Program-made: the position numbers and the translations under genes
In this document: positions 43,710-52,909 of the stretch, piece after piece
How the letters are laid out: each line of letters starts with the position of its first letter
How positions within the stretch are numbered: the first letter of the stretch is position 1
NCBI RefSeq assembly: GCF_003688555.1
Contig: NZ_REFR01000016.1
Coordinates: 124,001-188,000, forward strand
Length of the DNA: 64,000 bases
Reading direction: 5' to 3'
Source of the DNA: Eilatimonas milleporae
Lineage (GTDB): Bacteria; Pseudomonadota; Alphaproteobacteria; Sphingomonadales; Kordiimonadaceae
Notes under the pieces: model-generated
Told to the model about the DNA's origin: nothing
The model's database searches: none
Seen by the model: only the letters and a program-made list of their open reading frames with translations

Positions 43710-43741
43710 TTATCCACAGCTTTTCCACAGACTTTTCCACA
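43710..43741 (+). promoter_or_regulatory. Three DnaA-box-like 9-mers
   Basis: TTATCCACA (43710-43718) is a perfect DnaA box. TTTTCCACA follows at 43721-43729 and again at 43733-43741, each one base off, with 11-12 bp between starts. They lie about 310 nt before nrdA, a gene under DnaA control in E. coli, so DnaA regulation of ribonucleotide reductase is plausible. Confidence 0.6.
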
Positions 43742-43783
43742 ATATGTGCGTGGTGCGTCACGATTTTACACAACATGTTGACC
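43737..43783 (+). promoter_or_regulatory. Candidate tandem NrdR boxes
   Basis: CCACAATATGTGCGTG (43737-43752) and ACACAACATGTTGACC (43768-43783) resemble the 16-bp NrdR consensus ACACwATATaTwGTGT, mainly in the left and central parts. Their starts are 31 bp apart with a 15-bp gap, the usual spacing of paired NrdR sites. The first overlaps the last DnaA-like box. Confidence 0.5.
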
Positions 43784-44051
43784 ACCTCCGTTTATCCGGC
43801 ATAGGATGCGCATGCGGCAAGCATGTGAGGGGAATGTATATGCCCGCGATGCCGTTTCCCGGATAGGGAAATGTCTTTCTCCTGCTTGAAACTCGCGAAA
43901 TTTATGCCTGTGTTCGACTTTTGTTCGCTAATCGGGCAGGATATATTGTCCTGTGCGTACGTTTGGGGAGTCGCTGCGGGCCCATATATGTCACACGACG
44001 CTGCTAGGGTATTGGATATGCTCTCGTAGCCATGACGGAGAACAGGCGAGC

Positions 44052-45905
44052 ATGTTTGAGGTTACACAATTTCATCAGGGTGGGGCGGTCCAGGTGGACC
44101 GCAGCCGCGACAGCCTTTTGACTGCATTTGGAAAGGCGACGTTGAGCGACCGTTATCTTCTGCCCGGTGAAAGTTATCAGGATTTGTTTGCCCGTGTCGC
44201 CAGTTTCTATGGGGATGACAGGGCCCATAGCCAGCGGCTCTATGATTATATCTCCAAACTCTGGTTCATGCCGGCAACGCCTGTCCTGTCCAATGGCGGT
44301 ACGAACCGGGGGCTGCCGATTTCCTGTTTCCTGAACGAGGCCCAGGACAATCTGCGGTCCATTGTCAATTTGTGGACCGAAAATGTCTGGCTGGCTGCCC
44401 GCGGCGGCGGCATTGGGAGCTATTGGGGCAATCTTCGTTCCATAGGCGAAACGGTTGGAGGAGTCGGTAAAACCAGCGGGATTGTGCCTTTCGTACGGGT
44501 CATGGACAGTTTGACGCTGGCGATTTCCCAAGGGTCGCTCAGACGCGGATCCGCCGCGGTGTATTTGCCGGTCAGCCATCCCGAAATCGAGGAATTCATC
44601 GAATTGCGCCGCCCCACCGGCGGCGACCCCAACCGCAAGACCCCCAATCTGCATCACGGTGTTCTGGTCACAGACGCCTTTATGCGAGCGGTGGAAAATG
44701 ATGAGGATTGGACCCTGACCAGCCCCAAGGACGGCCATGCGGTGAAAGCCGTGTCGGCACGGGCGTTATGGATCCGGCTGCTGACCGCCCGGATTGAAAC
44801 CGGCGAACCTTATCTGATTTTCTCGGACACGGTGAACAGGGCCATGCCCGAACAGCAGAAGCTGGCTGGTCTGACCGTGAAGACATCAAATCTGTGTGCG
44901 GAAATCACCCTGCCTACCGGCATCGATCATCTGGGCAATGAACGGACGGCTGTGTGCTGTTTATCGTCCCTCAATCTGGAGCATTTCGAAACCTGGGTGC
45001 AGGAACCCGACTTTATTCCCGATATTATGCGGTTCCTGGACAATGTGCTGCAGGATTTCATCGACCGCGCACCGGACAGTATGGCGAAAGCCCGCTATTC
45101 CGCCATGCGGGAGCGGTCCGTCGGCCTTGGCGTCATGGGCTTCCACAGTTTCCTGCAAAATCAGGGAGTGCCGTTTGAAAGTGCGATGGCGAAATCGTGG
45201 AACTTCCGGATTTTTCGCCATATCGAGGCAGGTGTGAACAGGGCATCCGCTGAACTGGCCCGCGAACGCGGGGCATGTCCCGATGCCGCCGACTACGGTA
45301 TTGAAGAGCGTTTCTCAAACAAGACGGCCATTGCGCCCACGGCATCCATTTCGACAATTTGCGGTGGGGCCAGCCCGGGCATTGAGCCGATTGCCGCCAA
45401 TTCCTTTACCCATAAAACGCTCAGCGGCAATTTCAATGTCTGCAGCCAGGCGCTGACCGCCCTGCTTGAGGAAAAGGGCAGGGACACCGAGGATGTTTGG
45501 ACATCCATCACGGCCCATGAGGGCTCTGTGCAGCATCTGGACTTTTTGACCGATGATGAAAAAGCCGTCTTCAAGACCGCGTTCGAAATCGACCAGCGCT
45601 GGGTGGTGGAACTGGCGGCCGACCGCGCGCCTCATGTCAGTCAGGCGCAATCGGTGAATATTTTCCTGCCGGCCGATGTGCACAAGCGCGATCTGCACCA
45701 GATTCATTACCAGGCGTGGAAAAAGGGCCTCAAAAGCCTCTATTATTGCCGCTCGAAATCAATCCAGCGGGCGGAGCTGGTCGCGGCTGAAGACGGCGAG
45801 CTGTCACCGGACGCGGAAAAACATGTCATGGGCAAGCCTGCCCAGATGTCCCTCGGCGACGGTGTGGGTCATGTTGACTATGAGGAATGTCTGGCGTGCC
45901 AATGA
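44052..45905 (+). CDS. nrdA: Class I ribonucleotide reductase large subunit, no ATP-cone
   Basis: The 617-aa alpha subunit reduces ribonucleotides. Catalytic residues are present: Cys92 (LPISCFLNE), the NLCAE motif (Asn280, Cys282, Glu284), a partner Cys at 302-303 (VCCLSS) and the redox-active C-terminal pair Cys613/Cys616 (EECLACQ). The PTASIST loop is intact. The start MFEVTQFHQG at 44052 follows GGAGAA; a longer in-frame extension has no homology. The protein lacks the N-terminal ATP-cone of E. coli NrdA and the partner NrdB has none either, so dATP overall-activity control is apparently missing. nrdB follows 65 nt later. Confidence 0.95.
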   Translation: MFEVTQFHQGGAVQVDRSRDSLLTAFGKATLSDRYLLPGESYQDLFARVASFYGDDRAHSQRLYDYISKLWFMPATPVLSNGGTNRGLPISCFLNEAQDNLRSIVNLWTENVWLAARGGGIGSYWGNLRSIGETVGGVGKTSGIVPFVRVMDSLTLAISQGSLRRGSAAVYLPVSHPEIEEFIELRRPTGGDPNRKTPNLHHGVLVTDAFMRAVENDEDWTLTSPKDGHAVKAVSARALWIRLLTARIETGEPYLIFSDTVNRAMPEQQKLAGLTVKTSNLCAEITLPTGIDHLGNERTAVCCLSSLNLEHFETWVQEPDFIPDIMRFLDNVLQDFIDRAPDSMAKARYSAMRERSVGLGVMGFHSFLQNQGVPFESAMAKSWNFRIFRHIEAGVNRASAELARERGACPDAADYGIEERFSNKTAIAPTASISTICGGASPGIEPIAANSFTHKTLSGNFNVCSQALTALLEEKGRDTEDVWTSITAHEGSVQHLDFLTDDEKAVFKTAFEIDQRWVVELAADRAPHVSQAQSVNIFLPADVHKRDLHQIHYQAWKKGLKSLYYCRSKSIQRAELVAAEDGELSPDAEKHVMGKPAQMSLGDGVGHVDYEECLACQ

Positions 45906-45970
45906 CGTTAGATAACGCCTCCGCCGTGAATTTGAGATCAGCCCTCAATCTGTTTGGGAAAGTGTAGCCG

Positions 45971-46930
45971 ATGTCGCTGACCGAAGACCGTCTGGTTTAC
46001 AAGCCTTTTCGCTATCCTTGGGCCTATGAGGCATGGTTGACGCAGCAGCGTATCCACTGGCTGCCCGAGGAAGTGCCTCTGGCGGAAGATGTCAGGGATT
46101 GGGCCAATACCCTGACGGACTCGGAAAAAAACCTGCTGACGCAGATTTTCCGTTTTTTCACCCAAAGCGATATTGAGGTGAATAACTGCTACATGAAGCA
46201 TTATTCCCAGGTCTTCAAACCGACCGAAGTGCAGATGATGCTGTCGGCCTTTTCCAATATGGAAACAATACATATTGCCGCCTATAGCCACCTGCTCGAT
46301 ACCATCGGTATGCCCGAGACCGAATATTCCGCTTTTCTCCACTACAAGGAGATGAAGGACAAATATGACTATATGCAGCAGTTCACGGTGGATGACCCGC
46401 GCTCCATCGCTCTGACGTTGGCGGTCTTCGGTGCCTTTACCGAAGGACTGCAATTATTTGCGAGCTTTGCCATGCTGCTGAATTTTCCCCGCTTCAACAA
46501 GATGAAGGGCATGGGGCAGATCGTCAGCTGGTCGGTACGCGACGAATCCCTGCACTGTGATTCCATCATCACGCTTTTCCGCACCTATGTCGCCGAACAT
46601 GCCGATATCTGGGATGAGGCCCTGAAGGCTGAAATCACCCAGTCCTGCCGGACCATTGTCGACCACGAAGATGCCTTTATTGATCTCGCATTCGGGCTGG
46701 GGCCGATCGACGGGCTGACGGCGGGGGAAGTCAAGGCGTATATCCGCTACATTGCCGACCGGCGTTTGCGCCAGTTGGACCTGCGGCCTGTCTATGGCGT
46801 ATCCAAAAATCCGCTTCCCTGGCTGGAGGCCATGTTGAACGGCGTTGAACACGCCAATTTCTTTGAAAACAGGGCAACGGAATATTCCCGTGCCGCAACC
46901 CGCGGGTCCTGGGAAGAAGCGTTCGTTTAG
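45971..46930 (+). CDS. nrdB: Ribonucleotide reductase small subunit
   Basis: The 319-aa beta subunit houses the dimetal cofactor. Ligands Asp67, Glu98, His101, Glu158, Glu192 and His195 are present, and the radical Tyr is Tyr105 (ETIHIAAYSHLL). It is therefore a Tyr-radical (class Ia or Ib-like), not a class Ic, enzyme. No ATP-cone precedes the core. It would be transcribed with nrdA. Confidence 0.96.
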   Translation: MSLTEDRLVYKPFRYPWAYEAWLTQQRIHWLPEEVPLAEDVRDWANTLTDSEKNLLTQIFRFFTQSDIEVNNCYMKHYSQVFKPTEVQMMLSAFSNMETIHIAAYSHLLDTIGMPETEYSAFLHYKEMKDKYDYMQQFTVDDPRSIALTLAVFGAFTEGLQLFASFAMLLNFPRFNKMKGMGQIVSWSVRDESLHCDSIITLFRTYVAEHADIWDEALKAEITQSCRTIVDHEDAFIDLAFGLGPIDGLTAGEVKAYIRYIADRRLRQLDLRPVYGVSKNPLPWLEAMLNGVEHANFFENRATEYSRAATRGSWEEAFV

Positions 46931-47053
46931 GCCAATCCGGGTTCTCCTGTAACAGACCGACCTTGTCCTGGCAACAGGTGTGACCGCTGCCAGGTTTTTG
47001 TCTGTTTTGCATGTAATCCGACTCTTTCGTCTTGGGCATGCCATTCATATGGA

Positions 47054-47133
47054 AAGGGGGCTCCGATAGACCGGCGGAGACAGCGAGGAGAGCTGGCCTC
47101 ATGTGAATCCGCCGGACATCACGGAGCCCCCTT
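47054..47133. ncRNA. Long two-stem hairpin between nrdB and secA
   Basis: AAGGGGGCTCCG (47054-47065) pairs with CGGAGCCCCCTT (47122-47133). Then, after internal loops of 5 and 6 nt, CCGGCGGA (47071-47078) pairs with TCCGCCGG (47108-47115), and a 4-bp GAGG/CCTC stem lies inside. Twenty-four paired positions make this very stable. I could not match it to tmRNA, 6S, SRP or RNase P RNA. It may be a structured RNA, a bidirectional terminator or an old repeat. Confidence 0.4.
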
Positions 47134-47526
47134 ATCGCGCCACGCCTAGGGCTGACTGGATTCCCGCGGGTTCTTTGTCCCATTGGGTCGGGGTTGGGAC
47201 ACGGGAAGGGCAGCGCGGCGACGATTTGGAGATCGTCTTTCAAGGAAAGCGGTGAGGCGGAACACTATACGATTGCCCCACCGCGATCCTCATTGAGTGC
47301 CACTCTATTACAGCCGGGCTGAGCGTTTCCTGATAAGCTTATTCAGCTTGCGTTAACCTTGATGGACACAAGACAGGGTTGAGGGGCCGCAAAACCGGTG
47401 GCAGCGGCAGATTTGTGTTTGTGTCCTGAAGTGGAAATAACGCCAATGGGTATCAAGCCTGCATTCTGTATGGCGTTAATGGCGGGGACGGTTTTGGTTC
47501 CGCCCTTTTTGTATCCGGCCGTTTTC
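47134..47526. other. Intergenic with further RNA-like structure
   Basis: No credible gene. TTCCCG/CGGGAA enclosing TGTCCCA/TGGGACA (47161-47206), a GACGAT-TTGGAG-ATCGTC hairpin (47220-47237) and TAACGCCA/TGGCGTTA (about 47437-47478) suggest structured transcripts. A plus-strand terminator (47481-47510) closes the region. Confidence 0.4.
47481..47510 (+). terminator. Rho-independent terminator facing secA
   Basis: GGCGGGGA pairs with TTCCGCC (with G-U pairs) around a loop of about 9 nt and is followed by CTTTTT. It points right on the plus strand, 550 nt beyond nrdB and just before the convergent secA stop, so it would end nrdAB read-through or a separate plus-strand transcript. Confidence 0.5.
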
Positions 47527-50280
47527 TTAGCCAAATGCACCGTGGCAATGCTTGTATTTCCGGCCCGATCCACAAGGGCAGGGGGCATTGCGCGATACGC
47601 GCCCCCAGGTTGAAGGATCGTTCGGGTCTATCGTATTCGCACCGGCGCGGGCGATCCGTGTCTGCTCTCCGACGGACCCGGGGGGCGGGCCGGCGACAAT
47701 GGGGCCAGGTGCCATTTCATTTTCGCCCGTCATGGGGTCGATATGCTGTTCCTCCAGGCTTGACGGTGCTTGCGGGGCAAGCATCGCGGGATCAACCTGC
47801 GGGGCGATTTCCAGTCGAGCCAGAAGCTGCGTAACCTCTTCCCGTGTCTGGTACAGCATGCTTTCAAACAGGGAAAAACCTTCCGTCTTGTATTCGTTCA
47901 GAGGGTCACGCTGCCCGTATGCACGCAAGCCCACCCCCTGACGCAGATGATCAAGATTTTGCAGATGGTCTTTCCACTCCTGATCCACCATTTGAAGCAG
48001 CATGCTTTTTTCGACATGACGCCAGAAATCGGGGCCGTATTTGGCGGCTTTGGCGGCCAAGTGTTTGTCGGCGACATCCTCCAGGCGTTCAGTGATAATG
48101 GTGTCGTCGACGCCTTCCTCCGCGCCCCACTCCTCGACAGGCGCATCGAGACCCAGCAACCGGTCAGCGTCTTCCTTCAATCCGGTCAGATCCCATTGTT
48201 CAGCGAAGGATTTCGGTGGAATCCGTGTTTCCACTATGTGATGCACCACATCGGAACGCATATCCTTGATGGTCTCCGACACATCGTCCGAATCCATGAT
48301 ATCCCGCCGCTGCTCATAGATCACCCGGCGCTGGTCATTCATCACATCATCGAATTTAACCAGATTTTTGCGGACGTCGTAATTGCGCGCTTCGACCTTT
48401 TGCTGGGCTTTTTCAATCGCTTTGTTGATCCAGGGATGGATAATGGCTTCGCCTTCCTCGATACCCAGGCGGACCAGCATGCTGTCCATGCGTTCAGGCC
48501 CAAAGATACGCATCAGGTCGTCCTGAAGTGACAGGAAGAATTTTGACCGGCCCGGGTCGCCCTGCCGTCCGGAACGGCCGCGTAGCTGGTTGTCGATCCG
48601 CCGGCTTTCATGCCGTTCGGTACCGATAACGTACAATCCCCCCGCTTCGATCACTTTTTGCTTTTCCGCGGCAACTTCACCGTGGATGCGGTCAGTGATC
48701 TTCTGAAGCCGGGCTTCCTCGTCAACCTCGGCCGTTTCCTGGGCGATGCGCATGTCCGCGTTGCCACCCAACTGGATATCGGTGCCGCGGCCCGCCATAT
48801 TCGTGGCAATAGTTACTGATCCGTATCGACCGGCCTGGGCGACAATCTGGGCTTCCTGCTCATGATAGCGGGCATTCAGAACCTGGTGTTTGATCTTCTT
48901 TTTCTTCAGAAAGGCCGAGAGAAGTTCTGATTTTTCGATCGATACGGTGCCGACGAGAACGGGTTGTCCCTTTTCCTGCGCATCCGCGATTTCGCTGACA
49001 AGGGCCTCGTATTTTTCATCGGCCGTACGGTAAAATTCATCATGTTCATCGATGCGGGCGATATCCACATTGGTGGGGATCTCAATCACGCCAAGACCAT
49101 ATATCTCGCCGAATTCTTCCGCCTCGGTGGCGGCTGTACCCGTCATACCGGCCAGTTTTGGATACATGCGGAAATAATTCTGGAATGTGATCGATGCCAG
49201 CGTCTGGTTTTCCGGCTGGATGGCGACCCCTTCCTTGGCTTCCAGTGCCTGGTGCAGGCCGCCTGAATAGCGCCTGCCGTCCATCATGCGCCCGGTAAAT
49301 TCATCGATGATGATGACCTTGCCGCCTTTGACGATGTAATCCGTATCCCGCTCAAACATGGTCCGGGCCCGCAGGGCCTGATCCACATGATGGACAAGAC
49401 CGATATTTTCATAATCATACAGGCTGCCCGCTTTCAACAGGCCATGTTCGCTGAGAATGGTCTCCATCTTTTCCGTGCCGTCTTCGGTCATCGAGACGGT
49501 TTTTGACTTCTCGTCCCGTTCGTAATCTTCGTCTGCCATGTTGGCGACAATCTTATCGATGGAAACATACAGTTCGGATTTGTCTTCCGTCGGGCCGGAA
49601 ATGATCAAGGGTGTTCGGGCCTCGTCGATCAGGATGCTGTCGACCTCGTCGACAATGGCATACTGAAAAGGCCGCTGGACCATTTCCGAGCGGTGAAATT
49701 TCATATTGTCCCGCAGATAGTCGAAGCCGAATTCATTATTGGTGCCATAGGTGATATCGCAGGCGTAGGCGTCACGCCTTTCGGCATCCGTTTTGCCGGG
49801 GATAATCACCCCTGTGGTCATGCCAAGAAAACCGTAGACCTTGCCCATCCATTCGGCATCGCGTTCGGCCAGATAATCGTTCACGGTGATGACGTGAACA
49901 CCCTTGCCGGGCAGGGCATTCAGATAAGCCGCCAGCGTCGCCACCAGCGTTTTACCCTCGCCGGTTTTCATCTCGGCTATGGAATTGTCATGCAGGACCA
50001 TGCCGCCGATGAGCTGTACATCATAATGTCTGAGGCCAAGGGCGCGCTTTGCGGCTTCGCGTACGACGGCAAAGGATTCGATCAGCAGATCATCCAACTT
50101 TGCACCTTCATCAAGGCGCTTGCGGAAATCGTCGGTCTTTGCTTTCAGCGCTGTATCGCTCAGCGCGGCCATGTCGCTTTCAAGGGCGTTGATGGCATCC
50201 ACCTTCGGCCGCAGGCCGGACAGGTAGCGATCGTTTGCCGATCCGAATAGTTTCTTGGCGAATGCGCCCAGTCCCAGCAT
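47527..50280 (-). CDS. secA: Protein translocase ATPase SecA
   Basis: The 917-aa motor drives preproteins through SecYEG. Walker [14 protein letters not shown], the DEAD-type [44 protein letters not shown] and [20 protein letters not shown] are intact. The C-terminus [14 protein letters not shown] is the zinc SecB/ribosome-binding tail. Length is normal. It is divergent from argJ, with 283 nt between starts. Confidence 0.98.
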   Translation of the reverse strand: MLGLGAFAKKLFGSANDRYLSGLRPKVDAINALESDMAALSDTALKAKTDDFRKRLDEGAKLDDLLIESFAVVREAAKRALGLRHYDVQLIGGMVLHDNSIAEMKTGEGKTLVATLAAYLNALPGKGVHVITVNDYLAERDAEWMGKVYGFLGMTTGVIIPGKTDAERRDAYACDITYGTNNEFGFDYLRDNMKFHRSEMVQRPFQYAIVDEVDSILIDEARTPLIISGPTEDKSELYVSIDKIVANMADEDYERDEKSKTVSMTEDGTEKMETILSEHGLLKAGSLYDYENIGLVHHVDQALRARTMFERDTDYIVKGGKVIIIDEFTGRMMDGRRYSGGLHQALEAKEGVAIQPENQTLASITFQNYFRMYPKLAGMTGTAATEAEEFGEIYGLGVIEIPTNVDIARIDEHDEFYRTADEKYEALVSEIADAQEKGQPVLVGTVSIEKSELLSAFLKKKKIKHQVLNARYHEQEAQIVAQAGRYGSVTIATNMAGRGTDIQLGGNADMRIAQETAEVDEEARLQKITDRIHGEVAAEKQKVIEAGGLYVIGTERHESRRIDNQLRGRSGRQGDPGRSKFFLSLQDDLMRIFGPERMDSMLVRLGIEEGEAIIHPWINKAIEKAQQKVEARNYDVRKNLVKFDDVMNDQRRVIYEQRRDIMDSDDVSETIKDMRSDVVHHIVETRIPPKSFAEQWDLTGLKEDADRLLGLDAPVEEWGAEEGVDDTIITERLEDVADKHLAAKAAKYGPDFWRHVEKSMLLQMVDQEWKDHLQNLDHLRQGVGLRAYGQRDPLNEYKTEGFSLFESMLYQTREEVTQLLARLEIAPQVDPAMLAPQAPSSLEEQHIDPMTGENEMAPGPIVAGPPPGSVGEQTRIARAGANTIDPNDPSTWGRVSRNAPCPCGSGRKYKHCHGAFG

Positions 50281-50563
50281 GATGATGTCTTGGTCCGTTT
50301 GAAAGAAAACACTGGTTGAAAGACGATGCCGGCACAGAACCGGCCTCCCGCGCCGGTACGCTTACGGCAGCACCATATCCCCCGGCCCTTAGAACCTTCG
50401 GACAGATAAGGAGCGTGCCGTGTCCTGTCAACCAGCGACCTCTTGCATTGACCTGTGCGGAGGCATTGTTATGAAACTGTGATCTCGCTTGCGCCCATGC
50501 TTTTGCCCCGTCAGAATAAGACGCATTTAACGGAGCGCCAATAATGTCAAGAAGGGGTTGGTC

Positions 50564-51808
50564 ATGTCTGCACCATTGCGCTCGCCGTTTGCGCCTAAAT
50601 TCGTTCCCAATCTTTATCCCGTGCCCGGGGTGGAGCTTGGCACTGCTGCGGCCAATGTGAAATATAAGGGGCGCCGCGATCTGCTGATGGCTTTTTTTCA
50701 GCCCAATACAGCTGCTGCCGGGGTTTTTACCGTTAACGAGGCCACCGCCGCACCGGTCTTATGGTCGCGCCGTGTGATCGAGACAACGCCATCGGATGTC
50801 CGTGCTCTCGTGGTCAATGCCGGCAACGCCAATGCCTTTACCGGCATGCGTGGCCATAAAATCTGCGCGGATGTTGCGGCGGAAGCCGCGCGTCTGGCTG
50901 GTGCGGACCCCGCCAAGGTCCTTCTGGCATCCACCGGTGTCATAGGTGAGCCGATGGCTCTTGCGCCTTTCAAGACCTATCTGCCGCGTATTTCCGAGGG
51001 TCTGTCCGCAAGCCTTTACAAGGATGCGGCCGAGGCCATCATGACAACCGATACCTATCCGAAGATGGTCAGCCGCCTGACCAAGCTTGATGGTCATGTG
51101 ACCCCGATAACCGGGATTGCCAAGGGGTCGGGCATGATTGCCCCCAATATGGCAACCATGCTTGCCTTTGTTTTCACCAGTGCGGCAATCGCGCCGGTCT
51201 GTCTGGATGCTCTGCTGCGCGAAGCGGTGGACAGCAGTTTTCACGCCATTACGGTTGATAGCGATACGTCCACCAATGATACGGTGCTCCTGTTCGCCAC
51301 TGGGGCCAATGGTCAGGAAACGCCCATAGACGACCCGTCCGACAGGCGCCTCGACGAGTTTCGCAAGGCTCTCGGGGAAATCATGATCGATCTGGCGCAA
51401 CAGGTCATCAAGGATGGCGAAGGCGCGCGCAAGTTTGTCACCGTTATGGTTGAGGCGGCCCGCGATACCGCCACGGCGCGGGCCGTCGGTTTCAGTATTG
51501 CCAACAGTCCGCTGGTCAAAACAGCCATTGCCGGTGAGGATCCGAACTGGGGCAGGATCATCATGGCGGCGGGAAAGGCCGGTGCCGGTATCGACCCGGA
51601 TGCCCTCAAGCTTTGGATCGGCCCCAACCTTGTGGCCAAGGGTGGCGCTGTCCACAGCCGCTATTCCGAAGAAAAAGCCGCCGAACATATGAAAGGACAG
51701 GATATTCTCCTGCGGCTTGATCTGGGACAGGGGGACGCTGCCACCACTGTATGGACCACCGATTTGACTCACGGCTATATCGATATCAATGCCGATTACC
51801 GCAGTTGA
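50564..51808 (+). CDS. argJ: Bifunctional ornithine acetyltransferase/N-acetylglutamate synthase
   Basis: The 414-aa precursor cleaves itself into alpha and beta chains at the Ala-Thr bond in MIAPNMATMLAF, where Thr becomes the nucleophile. Other conserved strings are NAGNANAFTGMRG, LLASTGVIGEPM, AITVDSDTSTNDTV and AGEDPNWGRIIMA. It recycles acetyl groups in arginine synthesis; whether it is mono- or bifunctional cannot be told here. The ATG at 50564 has an AAGGGG site 6 nt upstream; a TTG two codons earlier is less likely. A strong terminator follows. Confidence 0.95.
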   Translation: MSAPLRSPFAPKFVPNLYPVPGVELGTAAANVKYKGRRDLLMAFFQPNTAAAGVFTVNEATAAPVLWSRRVIETTPSDVRALVVNAGNANAFTGMRGHKICADVAAEAARLAGADPAKVLLASTGVIGEPMALAPFKTYLPRISEGLSASLYKDAAEAIMTTDTYPKMVSRLTKLDGHVTPITGIAKGSGMIAPNMATMLAFVFTSAAIAPVCLDALLREAVDSSFHAITVDSDTSTNDTVLLFATGANGQETPIDDPSDRRLDEFRKALGEIMIDLAQQVIKDGEGARKFVTVMVEAARDTATARAVGFSIANSPLVKTAIAGEDPNWGRIIMAAGKAGAGIDPDALKLWIGPNLVAKGGAVHSRYSEEKAAEHMKGQDILLRLDLGQGDAATTVWTTDLTHGYIDINADYRS

Positions 51809-51855
51809 CGGTGCATCTGAAAACGTGCCGTGCCGGCAATGTCTGACCATATATG

Positions 51856-51894
51856 CCCCGCCCGGCATGTCCTGCCGGGTGGGGTGTTTTCTTT
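51856..51894 (+). terminator. Strong Rho-independent terminator after argJ
   Basis: CCCCGCCCGGCA (51856-51867) pairs with TGCCGGGTGGGG (51873-51884), 12 bp with one G-U, with a 5-nt loop and the tail TGTTTTCTTT. It lies 47 nt after the argJ stop. Confidence 0.88.
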
Positions 51895-51958
51895 CGGTCA
51901 ATTCTGCCTAAATAACTTAAGCCCTCAAAAAAATTATTTAAAATCAAATATTTGAGGC

Positions 51959-51974
51959 TGGCATTTTTCTTGAA
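51959..51974 (+). promoter_or_regulatory. Weak sigma-54-like sequence before the 79-aa gene
   Basis: TGGCAT-TTTTC-TTGAA has the -24 element and TTG at correct spacing, but the -12 GC is GA. It lies 54 nt before the start of a small gene, in an AT-rich stretch with the palindrome CAAATATTTG just upstream. The -12 deviation makes it doubtful. Confidence 0.25.
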
Positions 51975-52027
51975 TAGCTCTCTCCGCAAAACTTTGAAAA
52001 AGCCCACAGGGTGCCGGAGAGAAGGCT

Positions 52028-52267
52028 ATGACAGTAAATCTGGAATTACAGTTGAAGTTCCTGAGCGACCTTGAAGAAGCGTTGGCCGATGCGTTGACGC
52101 GTTATGCCGAGGAAAGCCCGGAGAAAAAGGCTGAGCTGGAATATATGAAACGCGAAGTCGACCGCGCCCGCCGGATCGTTGCCGACCGTATGGACAGCAA
52201 GCCGGCACCTGTGCAACGTCGTCGTGGCCGGTTTGGTGATGATATGAGAGAAGCCGCTGTCAGCTGA
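52028..52267 (+). CDS. Small helical hypothetical protein
   Basis: The 79-aa ORF MTVNLELQLKFLSDLEEALA continues with DALTRYAEESPEKKAELEYM and ends in a basic tail (RRRGRFGDD). It should form two amphipathic helices, with no signal peptide. Its ATG follows GGAGAGAAGG, a good ribosome site, and it sits between the argJ terminator and mutT with its own AT-rich promoter region. I do not recognise a family. Codon composition fits the chromosome. Confidence 0.6.
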   Translation: MTVNLELQLKFLSDLEEALADALTRYAEESPEKKAELEYMKREVDRARRIVADRMDSKPAPVQRRRGRFGDDMREAAVS

Positions 52268-52417
52268 GTTTTGAGTATGGCTGCGTTTCTCGCTTCTGTC
52301 TCTTATGTGGTGTAATCGGTCGGCCTGCTCAAGGTGTCTTGGCACCGCTGCGACATTCTTGTGATCCCTGCAGGCAGCCCTTGCAATTTCAGGGGCGAGA
52401 CTGTAGCCCTTGGCCGC

Positions 52418-52891
52418 ATGATCGATGCCTCCGATAATCACCCTTACACCGATGAGGACTGCCCTCCGCCAAATGTGGATCCGGAGGCAGGTCTGCCCAC
52501 TGTTCTCGTGGCGGCCATCGCTTTGATAGACATAGACGGTCGTGTTCTGCTTGCTGAACGGCCTGCCGGCAAATCCATGGCGGGCCTATGGGAATTTCCC
52601 GGCGGTAAGGTGGAGACAGGCGAAATCCCCGAAGCGGCGCTGATTCGTGAAGTTCGTGAAGAACTGGCGATCGACATATCGGCGGCATGTCTGGCCCCTT
52701 TTGCCTTTGCCTCACACAGCTATGAAAAATTCCATCTGTTGATGCCGTTATTCCTGTGCCGCAAATGGCATGGGCTTGTTGATCCGCAGGAAGGCCAGCG
52801 CGTCAAATGGGTACGTATTTCTGGTTTGTCCGATTATCCGATGCCGCCCGCCGACGAGCCGCTTGTTGCCATGTTGAGGGACTTTCTTTAA
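52418..52891 (+). CDS. mutT: Nudix hydrolase, MutT (8-oxo-dGTP diphosphatase)
   Basis: The 157-aa protein has the Nudix box GGKVETGEIPEAALIREVREE fully matching GX5EX7REUXEEXGU, preceded by LLAERPAGKSMAGLWEFPG, typical of MutT, which removes 8-oxo-dGTP. The MutT-like fold starts near residue 27. The ATG at 52418 is chosen; a GTG at 52334 would add 28 residues that do not look conserved. It lies 18 nt from the convergent methyltransferase gene. Confidence 0.9.
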   Translation: MIDASDNHPYTDEDCPPPNVDPEAGLPTVLVAAIALIDIDGRVLLAERPAGKSMAGLWEFPGGKVETGEIPEAALIREVREELAIDISAACLAPFAFASHSYEKFHLLMPLFLCRKWHGLVDPQEGQRVKWVRISGLSDYPMPPADEPLVAMLRDFL

Positions 52892-52909
52892 CCGCTGCGA
52901 ATGGCGGGT

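Larger units (their letters stand above)
43570..44051. other. Intergenic control region upstream of nrdA
   Basis: No gene is supported in these 482 bases. Between 43710 and 43783 it holds three DnaA-box-like 9-mers and two NrdR-box-like sequences (listed separately). The nrdA Shine-Dalgarno (GGAGAA) lies near 44036. The remaining parts show nothing identifiable. Confidence 0.6.

Noticed and set aside
43710-43741. Chromosomal replication origin, because of clustered DnaA boxes
   Set aside because: Only three sites within 32 bp, no AT-rich unwinding repeats, and no dnaA, parAB or gidA nearby; control of nrdA is simpler.
46931-47330. Permuted tmRNA, 6S, SRP or RNase P RNA in the nrdB-secA gap
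   Set aside because: No tag reading frame, T-arm, GGAAGGAAGCAGC-type SRP core or RNase P universal blocks were found on either strand.
47343-47588. 81-aa minus-strand ORF after secA
   Set aside because: It overlaps the secA zinc tail in another frame and the intergenic terminator; no family pattern.
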